Source: Punica granatum
Lineage: Eukaryota > Streptophyta > Magnoliopsida > Myrtales > Lythraceae
Assembly (NCBI RefSeq): GCF_007655135.1
Contig: NC_045129.1
Location: 36,085,122 to 36,149,121 of the forward strand
DNA: 64,000 nt
Direction of reading: 5' to 3'
The first letter of the stretch is position 1, and the number at the start of each line of letters is the position of its first letter. Of the stretch, positions 35,595 through 49,372 are shown piece after piece. Both the position numbers and the translations under genes were made by a program. The notes under the pieces were generated by a model that did no database searches, was not told the DNA's origin, and was given only the letters and a program-made list of their open reading frames with translations.

Positions 35595-36615
35595 TAAATT
35601 ATACTCTCCTCGCTTGAGGTTTTCTCATATAGCACTTGACCCCATTATTAAGAAAAAATAAAAAGACAATTTTATCCCTTGAGATTTTCTCGAATGACAC
35701 CTAACCCAATTTTTAGGAAGAATTGACAATTCCCCGTTTCACTATGTTAACTAGCATCGTTAGAATATTTTGTAGAATATCCATTAACTTTTATAATTAT
35801 TTTTAGTAGTAATAGTACTAATAATAATAATAATAACAACAAAAATAACAACAACCACAATGACAATAATAATAATAATTGGTAAAGGTAGAGAAGTTGT
35901 GGGCTTCTTCGAGTGGGTTGGCGGCTGCCATCGAATCCTCAACAGCCACCGACTATAGGTAGAGTATTCTCAAAATATTCTGCTTAATTTTTTTTAATAA
36001 TCTCAAAAAATAAAAATAAAGTAAGGATAATAAATTATAAATAAAAGGTAGAGAAGGTATGTAAGGATCATTACCACAGATAAGGCCAGCACCACTACCA
36101 CCCTCGATCGAGAATCCATGTCACTCTTAGAATATTCTGTATAATATTATGATTAACCTTTTTAATAATTTCAAGATTTTGAAAAATAATCAATAATAAA
36201 GATAAGAATGGATAAAAAAGGCTAAAAAGATGATAGTCACTCCCTCGGCAAGGTTGTAAATGGTCGTTGGGGGCTCGATGGTGGCCACTACTTCCCTCGG
36301 CGAGGTCCACAACGTCACTATCTTAACTGGTTATTACTATTTCTACTGCTATTGTTGTTGTTGCTGCTACTATCAATTTGTTATTGCTACTACTATTGTT
36401 GTTGTTGTTGCTACTACTACTACCAATTGCTACTGTTACTACTATTGTTGTTGTTGCTACTACTACTGTTACTACTATTACTATTGCTGCTGCTATTACC
36501 ACTAACTTCTACTGCTGCCGTTGTTAAATGGAGGGAGTGTCCATCTTTTCTAAGGATGGGACTAAATGTCATTTGAGAAAATTTTGAAAGAGGAAAATGT
36601 AGTTTATCATATTAT
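35595..36615. mobile_element. Degenerate Mutator-like foldback element with microsatellite core
   Basis: About 65 bp at each end are inverted repeats at roughly 70% identity (left: aaattatactctcctcgcttgagg and ttttctcatat; right, complement: gataaactacattttcctctttc). A second partial copy of the left end lies inside it (about 35665). The centre holds a (ctactattgttgttg)n repeat at 36333-36520. Target duplication is not clear. Confidence 0.45.
36333..36520. repeat. Compound TTG/CTA trinucleotide repeat
   Basis: About 190 bp of interspersed ttg, ctg, cta and att triplets. It keeps frames open that would translate as Leu or Tyr runs and is not a gene. Confidence 0.85.
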
Positions 36616-37384
36616 AATTAAAATATTACACATGTATGGCAAGAGTCAACAACTAGTATACATTTATACATATGATATAAGTATATTAAAACAAATAAAT
36701 ATATATTTTTTCTAATAACATATGAATGCATGGACAATCTTTAATATAGCTTTTTACTTATTTTATTTGTGAAATTTAATTAACATCCATCACATATATA
36801 TAAATATATAAATATATATATCTAATATACTATTTTTACTAATTCTAGATTACGTGTTATATATAACAGTTTAAAGCATACATGAGATATATAATAAAAT
36901 TAAAAAAAAGTGAAAAATGGATAATGTTTTACCATGTGCAATGTATGGGTTTCATGACTAGTATGCTTTCTAAAACTAGTCCTGATCAACTGGTTATATC
37001 TCAAATGACAATACCACATCATCAGTGGCGACCGACATCTGCGCCGGATAAGTCTACAATTTAAAATTATTCAATTTAATTTTTTGGATAAGTATTCAAA
37101 TTATTTTAATTCATAAATAATTCGCTACTCTCTCAGAATTGAATGGCTTCTATTATGGAGAAAAGTTTATCCGATTTAATTATTGATAAATAAATGATTT
37201 TCCTGATTATAAGAAAATTTTTCATGATTCTATTAATATTGAAATTTGAAAGTCAAGAACCTTCTCAGGATAAAATTAAAAGAAAAAATAACTTTTCAAC
37301 AAATATGAAATCAATCCTGGCAAAAAAATAAAAATAAAAGGGAAATCAAACAAACAAATATAACATGAGTCAACTAAACTATAG

Positions 37385-37560
37385 AGGGTGGCACAGTGGT
37401 TTAAGGGCGTAAGTTCCTTGGGAGAGACTTTGAACTCGAGTCGCTGTACAATTATGCAAAATAATACTCTTAATTAGGTAACATATCATCTTTGTGGCTG
37501 AACTAATCTGTCTGGTGACTTACAGAGATTTTACATGACAGTGGAAATTAGCCGAGTAAA
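37385..37560 (+). mobile_element. tRNA-derived SINE
   Basis: A box TGGCACAGTGG at 37389-37399 and B-box-like GAACTCGAGTC from 37432 with tRNA-like spacing (about 33 nt), followed by a non-tRNA body. Confidence 0.6.
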
Positions 37561-39551
37561 GTCGAACATCCCTCATATCTAGAAAAAGGGGGAAAAAATA
37601 ATATACTAATCAGTAATATCGACACTCAGTGTTAAAAGTATAAGTTCATTATTGAGTTGTCACGAAGGACAACCTATGGCAAAGCTCGAAATCCCTAGTA
37701 ATGCTGATAAAACATTTATGTCAATAAATTTAATTATTGCAGGTAACTCATCTTTTCCCAGCGTGATTGTACGCGTTCCAATTATCTCTCATAGGTAGAT
37801 TTGGACCGTCACGTGATACGTTGAGTGCTTGAAATGATGCTTCATTGAGTGAATGGCCTTCAAGGAACGACTGTGCGACATGCGGCCACATGACCCATAT
37901 GTATAAGTTTCTGAGATCAATATCATCTGCTCTTCGGATCGAGGAGGGTCCCTACATCCCCCTTCTGGCTTCTGATCATCATCAGCTAGCTATATCATTA
38001 ATAAACCCCCTCTCCTTCAATATCACATGCATCGTCGTCCTATTCATCTATGTACGTTCCACTGTCTCCATAAATTCATGTACTACATGCATGATCCCTC
38101 CACGTGAACATTAAACCAAAAAACAAACATATATGCATGTGTCACGCATCCTTGATGCGACGCACCCAGGAATGTTGCATGGAGAAATGCCAAGAAGAGC
38201 AGTCAAGGTCAGCGATGCTTCATCTTTGCAAAAATTCCATTGTAAGTTCGAGCTCCATCGGTATATATATAAAATGACGGATGATAAAGTCCACTACCAG
38301 CAAAGAGTGTCGTAAGAACATGCGGGGTGGCAAAAAAACCATTAGAGTGCACTTGGATTAGGAATAAGAGCTAGATAGGTCTCTGCCTTTGACCTGGCCG
38401 ATCCCACAGGTCCGCAGTCTCTCTCTATTTCATCAAGAAACGACTCGTTCTACCCTCGCCCTCAGGCCGGCCCGACTTATCTATCTACAGTCATCTTATG
38501 TACCTTCCCACCTTCTCTGTATAATTGAGTTGACTAACCACCATCCTCGTTAAGAAGTACCGTGCATGGACGTGATCCGTTTCCGACTTGATCGACAATG
38601 CCGGGCCAAAATGGGAAAATGGGCTATAGAAGGCAATCGCATGGCCCAAATGCCATCTTGCTGACCCACGGGTGAAATGGAAGATGGGCTTATTCGTGGC
38701 CCAATGGGCTTTAAGTTGGGCCTTTGGTCTAATTTCTCGAAAGAGAGCGCTGTTCTGATGAAATCAAACCGATCTCGGCCGTTGCTTTGTGGCCACGCAA
38801 CAGAATCCAACTATATAAGTTATTTATTCGATCTTTGTTCCCAAATGCCTTTGAGCCCGCGGAATTTGACCTGATTTATCATACGCCTTTTTCTTTTGTA
38901 AACATCGAATTTAACTTGAACTTATAATTACACATATATATACATTTGTACATGCATATTTTTATTATATATATATATGATAAAAATATAATGACATGCG
39001 CTATCTTTCTACTAAAAAGACAAAATATTACCATAAAATGCATGCTCCGTCAATTTCGTCATCGATTAGTAGTATATGTCATTTGTGAATTTTACCTATA
39101 AAAGTGATTTTATACCATATACGCAAGTATATTGGAATATTAATATTTTTTTGTGATTCATTATTACACGATTATACATTTCAAACATAATAAATTTGAA
39201 ATGTTGTGGTTGTAGAATTGCAAGAATATAGTTTATTTTGCTCTATATAAGCTTAGAAAAGCTATGCTTTTATTAACCAAAATGATTCAGATGAAAACTG
39301 ATAGGAGCAAAATTATCGATCAACTAAGTTCTGAAAAAGTGAAAATGCTAAGCCGAATCAATCTTATACCACTCTTAACATACATATGGAAAACCTGGAA
39401 TTCAATTTATCATTTGCAAAAAATGAGACAAAATTATTTGGGAAAAAATGAACTGATAGTCAATTTTTTTTTATCTACATATTTTATTTTTCTTGTCAAA
39501 ATTAGGTAAAAAAATGTATAAAATGAAATATAGTAACCAAAAATGAAAGAA

Positions 39552-39602
39552 ACTATAAAAGCCCTAAACCTCCAACTGGGGAGGCCCATTGTACCGTTCC
39601 AC
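39552..39602 (+). promoter_or_regulatory. Telo-box-like and site II-like motifs before the ThrRS start
   Basis: GCCCTAAACC (near 39560, a variant of the telo-box AAACCCTAA) and GGCCCATT (39582-39589, complement of site II AATGGGCC) lie within 50 bp of the ATG. The pair is common in plant translation-apparatus genes. Further TGGGCC/TGGGCT words lie at 38610-38730. Confidence 0.45.
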
Positions 39603-42600
39603 ATGCTATGTCGTAACATCCTCCAGGCCTTTCACCACAGCCGCCGTTATTCTCACTACCCGCTCCCTCTCCGAGGCAAGGCCGCCGCCCTCTTCCCCCG
39701 CCATTTCACCGCCGGTCCTCCTCCTCCTCCTCCGCCGCCGCCGCCAGAATCGGCGTCTGCCATGGCTGCTCACCCCAAGGACGAGGCCTACCTCAATGCA
39801 GTAATCCCCCAGCGCATCGCCCTCTTCGAGGCCATCAAAGCTCAGCAGCTAGCTCAGCGGCAGTCCCTACCTCACGACCCTATCAAGTGCGTTCACTCAG
39901 TGATAATGCTCTAACGCTACTTCTGAATTGCTTGCGGAGTTGTCTGTGACGTGTTGTTCATCTGATGGCATGGACTTCGAGCTGAACCAGTGAGGAATTG
40001 TTCAAGTTTGTGACTGTAGTGGGCTATGATGAATTGCTTGTATCAGGATCACTGTGGAAGGGCAAGTGAAGGAAGGGAAGAGGTGGGAGACCACACCAGC
40101 TGATATCGCGAAACAGTTGCCCAAGAAGGCGTATTTGATTGCGCGGGTCAATGGGGATCTGTGGGACATGTCAAGGCCGCTGGAAGGTGACTGTGAGCTG
40201 AAGATATACGCATTTGAAGACGATGAAGGGCGGGATACTTTTTGGCATTCGAGTGCCCACATCTTGGGACAGGTCCATAATCTCTTTATTTTCCTTGAAT
40301 GGTTGTACATGTCAATGTTTTTCCATGAGTCACGGTTGAGCTTAGTTACTCTGCAGGCGCTAGAAATGGAGTATGGCTGCAAGCTGTGCATCGGGCCCTG
40401 CACCACAAGAGGAGAGGTATGAATGTAAAAGGTTGCATTGCTTTTGACAGCACACTAAGTGTTTTCTAGAAGTACATGATTTAAAGCGGATAACTGATAG
40501 AAATCTCAGTTTCTTTGTTGAGTCGGGAGGCTAAGAGTGGACTGGCTTTATCTCTCTATTTTTGGCTTAATGTAGCAGAAAGCTGAAGGGCTTGCGTTGA
40601 TTTATACTATCTGAGATCCAAGAACATGTGTTCGCTGGATACTGTGTTTTAACTAGCCCGTTCAGATTAGTTAGTTTAGGTTGAGCAAGGACCAACTCCT
40701 CATGCTTTCTTTTTAAGAAAAACTTATCTATCAGCTTCTCCCAATTGTGGAAATAATATCGGTAGCACTTTGGGTAATTGTTTTTGTCATTTACCATTCG
40801 ATTCTAATCGTAAAATTTTGCTGAGTTTTGCTTCAGGGTTTTTACTATGATGCCTTTTACGGTGACTTGGGCTTGAATGAAGATCACTTCAAGCAAATTG
40901 TTGCAGGGGCAAGCAAAGCTGTTTCGGTACTAATCTACATCTGACTAAATAGTTCATGGCATCATATTGTATCATCTCCACAAACATCTGTTGAAGGAAA
41001 TTCATTACTTTTCTTCTCTTTGTTTGGATGTCTGAAAAATTCAGCATAATCATGCCTTCGAGCTAGGCATAATATGTTGTGTAGTTCCTAAAGAATGTGA
41101 ATTTTTCCGTTGCTTTTACACAGCACATTTGACACTATGGGAGCTGCTTATCTTGTCTTGTGGATGTTTTCAATCCAAAATATAAAAAATTGAATGCTAC
41201 CAAGTATGCCTGTTTCTCCAGTATGTGCTTTTATGTAAAGGCTCGTTTGCATATAGTAATTGTAAATGCCATTAGGACATTTGGCAATCTCAAGAAAGGT
41301 TAACTCTGTTGTGTTGGGATTGTATGCATTAGCACAGTACGATGTGGTAAAGTATACATTTTTCCTCTCATTGGTGAAGTGCTTTCAAGATAACATTTTA
41401 TTCAATGAACTAGATCAACTGTTCTTACTTAGCTGATTACTGCTTTTTTCCTTTTTATGTACCGACTGAATACATTGAAATCTTCTGTCACTAGATAGTG
41501 GTGCTCCTCTCTGGACTGAATGATTAATATGAATGTTCTAATTTGCTCAGGATAGACAACCTTTTGAGCGCATTGAGGTATCGAGGGATCAGGCACTTGA
41601 TATGTTCTCTGACAACCCTTTTAAGGCAAGAAGGAATTGTTTAAACCAATTTCTACGTTTTTCTCCTATATATGAATGTTGTATTACCATAGAATACTTA
41701 TGTCTTCTACTCTTTCAAGGTCAGGTTGAAATCATCAATGACTTGCCCGCCGACAAAACCATCACAGTCTACAGATGTGGACCCTTAGTAGACCTGTGCC
41801 GTGGGCCTCATATTCCAAATACTTCTTATGTCAAGGCATTTAACTGCTTGAAGGTGATTTGGCATAGTAGTTATCCTTTATATTGAAATATTTTTTTGCT
41901 TACGTGTACTATATTTTCCTTATGTATTGTCTTGCAACATAAGGCTTCTTCAGCATATTGGAGGGGTAACAGAGATCGTGAAAGTTTGCAAAGGGTTTAC
42001 GGGATATCTTTCCCAGATAAGAAACAATTGAAGGTGATTTCAGATTTTTATTATCCGCAAATCTGTTGTAATTCCTATAAATATGCTGGCACATTTGTTT
42101 GTCACATTTAAGTTTCCTAACATAATATGAGTCAGAGCTGATAAATGTTTTTACCTTCTTTCATCTTTTAGGAATATGAACAGCAGCTAGAAGAAGCAAA
42201 GAAGTATGACCATAGGTTGTTGGGTACAAAACAGGAACTCTTCTTTTGCCACCCACTTAGGTATGTTGTATGTCAGTTTGATCTGTTTTGCTTTATCTCG
42301 ACTAGAATGCCAATAATTCTTGCTTGAACTTTTTTCTGAATTGCAGCCCAGGAAGTTGGTTCTTCCTTCCTCATGGTGCTCGAATTTACAACAAATTAGT
42401 TGATTTTATAAAATCACAATATAGAAAACGAGGTTACCAGGAGGTGAGAAGCAGATCTTGCGATACAGTTGAAATAACTTTATAGATGAGTATTCAGTCT
42501 ACCTAATTGGCTCAGGTTCTTTCACCAAATATGTACAACATGCAACTCTGGGAAACATCTGGTCATGCTGCCAACTACAAAGAGAATATGTTTGTCTTTG

Positions 42601-45600
42601 AGGTGAGACCTTGTATTGCTTTGAAATTATTACTCTAGTCGTTTAGTCAATGCATCTCCGGTAAAATTTACTACCTTGGAATTGGAATCCTTGCACTTAT
42701 TAGTACTGTTGGTAAACTCCATTTGATGCTGATGCTGAAATGTCAATGCCTTTCTCATCATTTCTTGTAGATTTTTTTAATAATTCATCTTTCTTGCAGA
42801 TTGAGAAACAAGAATTCGGGTTAAAACCGATGAATTGCCCTGGACACTGCTTGATGTTCAAGCATAGAGTTCGTTCATATAGAGGTGAATCAGTGGGAAA
42901 GATGATTTTCTCGATATTGCTCTCCTTGGGCTTTATTCTTTTAACTATAGGCCTTTCTGGCGCTCTGCATATTTTATCCTTCTTACTGTAGAGTTATTCT
43001 GCAGAGCTTCCTCTTAGAATTGCTGATTTTGGTGTCTTGCATCGTAACGAGGCCAGTGGTGCTCTGACTGGATTAACACGTGTTAGGAGATTTCAACAGG
43101 TATCATTTAACATGTGTTTGATCATTTGGATTGTATAGCATATTGTGTAGAGTAAGGAGCTTACTATTTCCAGGATTTGAATAATCATAATGTTCCGTGT
43201 ATCTGATAGCAACATTTAATTCGCCACTTCTTAAGTTTTAGGGAAGTTTCATATTTTGATATTTTGGATCTTGAAGGTTCATATAAGTACAAAATAATGT
43301 TGACTATATTGAGCAACCATGTTAAATATGTTATTTTCATCTTTTAAACTTTGAGCTGTTTAAACCTGCACTCTGAATCAGCTTAAAGCTATAAGCTACT
43401 TGGTATTTAAAATATTATCTCTCTTGCTGCAGGATGATGCTCATATCTTTTGCAAAGAATCTCAGGTTAGAACGATCTTTAATCTGCAGTGAATGTGGCT
43501 CAAGAGTCAAGCTTTCTAGCATATGCCCCTTTAGTAATTATTGGGTTCTGTATATGCAGATAAAAGACGAAGTTCGGGGTGTCTTGGAGTTTATCAGTTA
43601 TGTCTACGGAATTTTTGGCTTCACCTTTGATCTGAAGTTGTCTACGGTATGATATTTCTTTTATTTAAAACAGGTGCTGATTTTTTGTCCTTTTTTTTTG
43701 GCTGAGAGACACGGGTTGGTTGACAATATTCAGTCTGTATTTTTGGATTATATCCTCTTCTTTTTGATGAAGTCAAAGATATGTCGAGCTCCTCCTTTTA
43801 TTTTTAGGTGAGAACATGTGCTTGATATGAGGACCTATGTCCACAAAATGCAAAGGTAGCAACTGCCAACATAGAAGAAGGATTAATTAGATTTGTATAA
43901 TCTTTTCCATGCTACTCTGGATCTACTGTTTATTTGATAAAAAGTTAACACAAAGTCTTCATTCAAATTTCTATAATTTTCCCCTAGTTCTAACTTGAGC
44001 TTTCACTTTAATTGATTAAAGAAGCTTTCAGACTGCATATATATCTTATACTACATATATATGCATTTTATCATAGGTGATTGATGGTATTGCATAATTT
44101 GCTTAGCAAAGATGCCATTTCTCAGCAATTTACCTTATCTCAGTAACCATTGCTTGAGCCCTTATGTGTAATTCCAATCATCACTAAAATAAACATGAGA
44201 TGGGACTCAAGCCCAAATATTCAACCCTGATATATTTTCCTTTTCAATTTTACTTCTTGTGGTTGTCACATGGAAGTCTGATACTTGTTGCATTTGTGAT
44301 TTTTAGTGGCCGAACAATCCAAGTTTTTGTTCTAGATGTAATTAGTTTACAATAACTATTAGGGTAACTTATCTCTTGGGATGGGGAAGCAGATGAAGTT
44401 TTCTTTTTGTATAGTACCAGTTATAATTTCGATATTCAGTTGTATTTGCCTATCATAATATTTTGTAACATTTTATGAACTGTAGAGGCCAGAGAAGTAC
44501 CTGGGAGACTTAGCAACATGGAACAAAGCTGAAGCTGCCCTTTCAGAAGCATTGGATGAGTTTGGGCAGCCATGGCAGGTGATTTTCTCTACCAGATTCC
44601 ATAATCTGAGTCTAGTGAAAAGTGCCTTGAAACCTATCATTCTTATTGTTGCTATGTTTCTACCGGATGCATCTCTCTGCTGAAATTATAATTCAGGTTT
44701 TGCCAATTTATCGAATAATTTCAGAATGCGGCAATTGTTTTTCTCTTTTCACATAAGTATCCGTGCTTCTCTCTGTTGCCTTGATGCTTATGTTCTGAAT
44801 TGTGTCTGCCAGATAAATGAGGCAGATGGTGCATTTTATGGACCGAAAATAGATATCAGCGTCTCTGATGCACTGAAGAGAAAGTTCCAGTGTGCAACAC
44901 TACAGGTGTAATATTGAATCCATTTAGTATTTCTGCACTTTCGAGGGTAACTTCATGTGCATTCCGCGCAATTTTATAACAGATAAGAATGCCTGTGGTT
45001 GCAGTTGGATTTCCAGCTCCCTGCCCGATTCGAGCTCTCTTATTCGGCAGAGGATGAAGGGAAGACGGAGGCTCCTGTTATGATACACAGGGCCATCCTA
45101 GGTTCAGTTGAACGAATGTTAGCTATATTATTGGAGCATTACAAAGGAAAGTGGCCCTTTTGGCTAAGTCCGCGTCAGGCAATTGTTTGCCCTGTATCGG
45201 ATAAATCCCAGGCATATGCTCTACAGGTAAGTCAAATCTTTGGGCCCACGATGTTTGCGATACACCGCCTTTTGATTATCTGTCAGCCTGAGAAAAGATT
45301 GCTGGAGATGAACTTCACCTTCCTTGAAGGATATCTATAATTATACGTTATTCGTTTCTCCTAGTAACTTTTTACATGTGCCTACTCACAGGTGCGGGAT
45401 CAGATTCATGAAGCCGGTTACTTTGTTGATGTCGACACAACTGATCGTAAGATTCAGAAAAAGGTGCATCCTGAACCTAAACTCCTCCCTAGCAAACTGT
45501 TTGTCTACTTAGTCCATGATAGTTGCTTTCAATTGTTTGAACTGATAGATTGTAATTGAAACTTCTTGACATTCTTGAATTAATATCCAGAGGTTATTAC

Positions 45601-46239
45601 AAAGTTTAGACATCCTCCAATAATTTCTATCTGCACTAACTATTAATAGACCTCATGGTTGATATCTCGCGTAATGCTGCCTGTTCCTTGATACTGTGTC
45701 CCGTGGCTCATTAAACATTTTTTTAGTTCATTTAGTTGTTTCAAACTCGAACTTTTGTCTTGTGTTCTTTTTAAGTTGGGTTCAGTCTCTCTTTCTCCAG
45801 TCATTCTAGCAGCATGGTTGTTGACTTACTATCTACCTGCAGGTTCGAGAAGCTCAATTGGCCCAATACAATTACATATTAGTCGTCGGTGAAGAAGAGG
45901 CCAACACTGGAAAGGTAGTGACTAATCCATTTAGAGGCAAATGAACATTTCCACAAAAACTCAAATTTCCAATTGCTGATTTTATGGACTGAAACATGCT
46001 AATTTCATGAAGCCGGTGTATACTATAACTGCCTATGGATTCCGTTCTTAGAATTGTCCAACGTCCTTTGCTTGAAGAATGGGAGGAATCTTTACTTCCA
46101 ACTGTAACAAATCTTGAGTCGTGCAACGTGCTTGTCCTTGCAGGTCAGCGTGCGGGTAAGAGACAAGGCTGATCACTCCGTCATGAGCACTGAGGACCTT
46201 CTAAAATTCTTCAAGGACGAAATTGATGCTTTTCATTGA
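39603..46239 (+). CDS. THRS: Threonyl-tRNA synthetase, probably dual-targeted to mitochondria and cytosol
   Basis: A class II enzyme that charges tRNA-Thr. Twenty exons: 39603-39886, 40047-40272, 40357-40416, 40837-40926, 41551-41625, 41725-41853, 41944-42033, 42172-42260, 42347-42443, 42516-42602, 42800-42884, 43005-43099, 43433-43465, 43560-43646, 44486-44578, 44813-44905, 45005-45226, 45392-45463, 45843-45914, 46144-46239. They total 2175 nt (724 aa). A TGS domain (from [14 protein letters not shown], about residue 96) is followed by the editing domain with H162/H166 (HSSAH) and C270/H274 (CRGPH). The catalytic core has zinc ligands C422 (MNCPGHC), H450 (LHRNE) and H599 (MIHRAILGS), and then the anticodon-binding domain. 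Residues 1-53 are basic and Ala/Pro-rich like a mitochondrial presequence; a second in-frame ATG at 39762 ([11 protein letters not shown]) would give the cytosolic form, as known for plant ThrRS. Exon 5 has a GC donor. Confidence 0.96.
41626..41724 (+). other. 99-nt GC-AG intron without a stop codon (ThrRS intron 5)
   Basis: Exon 5 ends AAG followed by GCAAGA; exon 6 begins after GGTCAG at 41725. Conserved protein text (DNPFK joining VEIINDLP) requires this junction. The intron length is divisible by three and the frame is open through it, so retention would add 33 residues without breaking the protein. Confidence 0.75.
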
Positions 46240-46814
46240 GTGGCTTTTGCTCCAAAAGCCTCATTGATACTAAAAGAACTTGCCTCACTTTTTCCACCTC
46301 CATTTTGGAGTTATAGAGAAGAATAGGGGAATCCATTTGACGTTAGTTCGGATTTGTACAACCCACAGTACTCGAAGTTTCGTGTTCTGTGTTGTAGTCT
46401 TGCTCATTTGCTTTAAATTATGAGTGGTCTCTCGGTTTTTAGACATTACAATTTCTTGACTGCTTTCATGATTAGACTATTGGCATAGCTGATTGCTGGG
46501 AGTGATGGGCATTGCTCAGAGTAAGATCAACATTTTCTTTTGTTCGAAGGAAAGCAATGAACCGTGGTTGAATCTCGACAACTTGAAGGCATGACCTGTT
46601 CCGGGTCATATTGGGATCATTACCGAACTGTGGAACGAAGCAGACTACATAGCAGTGGACCCTTGACATTAAATCTGTTCCTGAAGAACTGCAGAAGGAA
46701 CGCTGGGTAAAATAGTAAACCTCTGTTAAGTAATAAGCAGTGTTGCTGTGTCCTTGAGTAGTCATGGTATCCAAGTTCTCCCTAAAAGCGGGGACATAAA
46801 TATAATGACGCCAT
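46240..46814. other. ThrRS 3' flank
   Basis: 3' UTR of ThrRS and intergenic DNA up to the left edge of the duplicated unit. No gene recognised. Confidence 0.5.
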
Positions 46815-47318
46815 GCCATGAAGGTCTTTTCCTTTCTTAAATGTAAAAGCTAACAAGGTTGTTGATGTAAATATGCTTGTCGATGTAATATGCGGTAAGC
46901 ATATTAAAGTGACGCATCGAGAATCTGCATGGTAAGGCACCACAATGCTGATAAGTGAGTACGAATTTCCTTTTCCTCAGTATTGGATCATAATAAACCG
47001 TTTCTACCATACGAGAATTGTTCAGTTCTAACTGTTTAGACTTGTCCTTTGCTATGCTGCCTCCTAAAGGAATGGAAATGTAATCATGTCCAACCATATG
47101 CAAAAATAGCACATGGGGCAGATGACTACTAACAAAAACAAGGAAACAATGGACAGGACAAAGATATTATGGGAGAAGTCACTCTGCAGCAGAATCCTCA
47201 GGATGCAGGGATTCCAATCAACTGCGGCTTAACATCCACGAGAGTTCTCTGCTTCTGCAAATCTCCGAAGGGACGAATTATAAGGCGCCGCATTAGCAAA
47301 ACTAATCAAGGAACCAAC

Positions 47319-49330
47319 ATGGTGTGTCCGGGTTCATGTGGAGTGACTCTGGCGATGGCGATGGTGGAGTTGTTGGAGTAGGGACTCTCCGCGCTGAGCA
47401 AAGCAGCTATGACCCGAGGGATGAACAACTTCGTTCTCGTGGTCTACTCCAACTTCCCCGCCTTCTTCATACCCCTCCCGTGCTGCATCCTCTTCTACCG
47501 GTACTGCTTCCGTGGACCTGTTGCAGTCCTGAATCACCTTTCAGGTCATCGGTTTCTTGATTCTCCATAAAATCGATTTTTTTTTTCTGGCAGGAAAAGG
47601 GCCCTTCCCAAGCTCACCCTCCCCGCATTTTCTAAAATCTTCCTACTCGCGTTTCTCAGGTATCTTTCCTATTCGCTCGACTGAACAGTTATCAAGTAAA
47701 CTCTGTTTAGTTTTTTTTTTTATGGGAATTTTACATGTTTTTGCCGGTGCAAAAGATGCTGTTTGCAGCTATCACTGTATGCCGGTATTGCATACAGCTC
47801 CCCGACATTGGGCTAGGTGATGATTGATCTAACTCCTGCTTTCACATTCATTCTTGTGATTTTCTCCAGGTATATCATTAGGACGACGAGACAGCACATT
47901 TCATAATTAATCAGCGAATTCCGGGTCGGATAATCAATCTCATACCGCAAGAGCTTCTTTGTTGTTGAGTTATTATCTTTTAATTTGTGGTTAATCATAT
48001 GGAATTGTCAGGACAACCCAACATGACAGCTTTGGATCATTGCACCATAATGCTTTTGGCATATTGCTCATTCATCAATGCACAGAGCTTCCTATGGGCT
48101 GAATGATTGGACAAGGACATCAATGGTGATGATTCCTGTGGGCCCCAACTTGGGTTGACGATGTCAGAGATGATGTCAGATGAATACTCCGTCTCTTGAA
48201 GCCCACTCGCACATATCTCAATGCGCTGTCTGACGAAATCGTGAACGATAGTTGATAAGTTAACATTCAAGTTTCTTTTCACGAGTAGTTAGAATTTTTG
48301 GGATATTTCAACTCGGAGATCTTTCTATGTGCAAAAGAATATCCCAGAGAGTCGTGGACAACAACCGGTCGCTGTTCATGACGTTGTTGTCTCGACAATG
48401 TGCAGAGACACCCGATCTGTTTGAATGGGATCCACTATCCACCTGATCATTGATGGATAAAGGTCGCAGTGAAACCTGTAAACTCATTTTTCTATAGACA
48501 AGCAATGCCTAGATCATCATTCTTATATGGTGTAAAAACACGAAGTAAATTTTTTTAGGATACTTACACAGTCAAGTTCCGGTGAAGGATGGAGATGCTA
48601 GACTTGAGAGTCCAGAGTAGCTTGGCAAAGTTCACCAGGTCGATTGTGTCAACCACAGGAGCGCTCATAGTGACTCTATACAAAGGACTTCCTATTATGA
48701 ACACTTCCACGAGTATCCCTCTACAGCTTGTCCCACCACCGGAAAAAAATTGGATGCTCGGAGGATTCCTCCTTGCTTGTTCTGCCTTCTTCCTTTCCCT
48801 TCTGATCATCGTCCAGGTAAAGAATAGGAAATTAATCTGGTTTTTTATTCCTTGTAATAGTTGTTCCAAGCAATGAAATATCTTTTGCGTCTTTCCAGAC
48901 TCGGTTAATCCGGGATTACCCTTCAGAGCCGATGGTGGTATTTATCGGCTGCATTCTTGTCGCTGAATCTGCTGGGGTGGCTTAGCTGAATGAGGCCATT
49001 CAGGAGCTGGACTCTGAAGCCTGACATAGAGTTGATAGCAGTCGTGTGCCAGGTCCGTTTCTACAAACTCACAATCCTAGAAATCACTTTAATCCGGATT
49101 TCTCCAGTTTACGTTTAAATAAGTCAGTCTCAGGGTTAGTGTCGAATTACAGGCAGTTTTGGGAACCGGGGGAACACGATCACAATATGGGCTTGCAGAA
49201 TGAAAGGGCCAGTATTCGTGTCCATGTTTAAACCGCTAGGTATGATTGCCGCAAGCGATATGGGAGTCTCTTTACTTGGAGACACACTTTACCTCGGAAG
49301 GTATACACATTATCCTCTTTATCATGTACA

Positions 49331-49372
<42 letters not shown>

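Larger units (their letters stand above)
28841..39602. other. Large intergenic region rich in small mobile elements
   Basis: About 10.7 kb with no gene I can support. Named elements inside are listed separately (MITEs, hAT element, foldback, SINE copies, microsatellites, GC-rich island). A (CATCCATCATGCATCAT)-type double repeat with RY words CATGCA lies at about 35073-35111. Other open frames are in low-complexity or AT-rich DNA. Confidence 0.55.

Noticed and set aside
36260..36576. Open frames translating as long Tyr/Cys or Leu runs
   Set aside because: They are translations of a trinucleotide microsatellite, not genes.
48589..48876. Open 95-codon frame as a separate gene
   Set aside because: It is exon 4 of the decayed transporter copy, matching exon 4 of the intact copy at 53951-54179.
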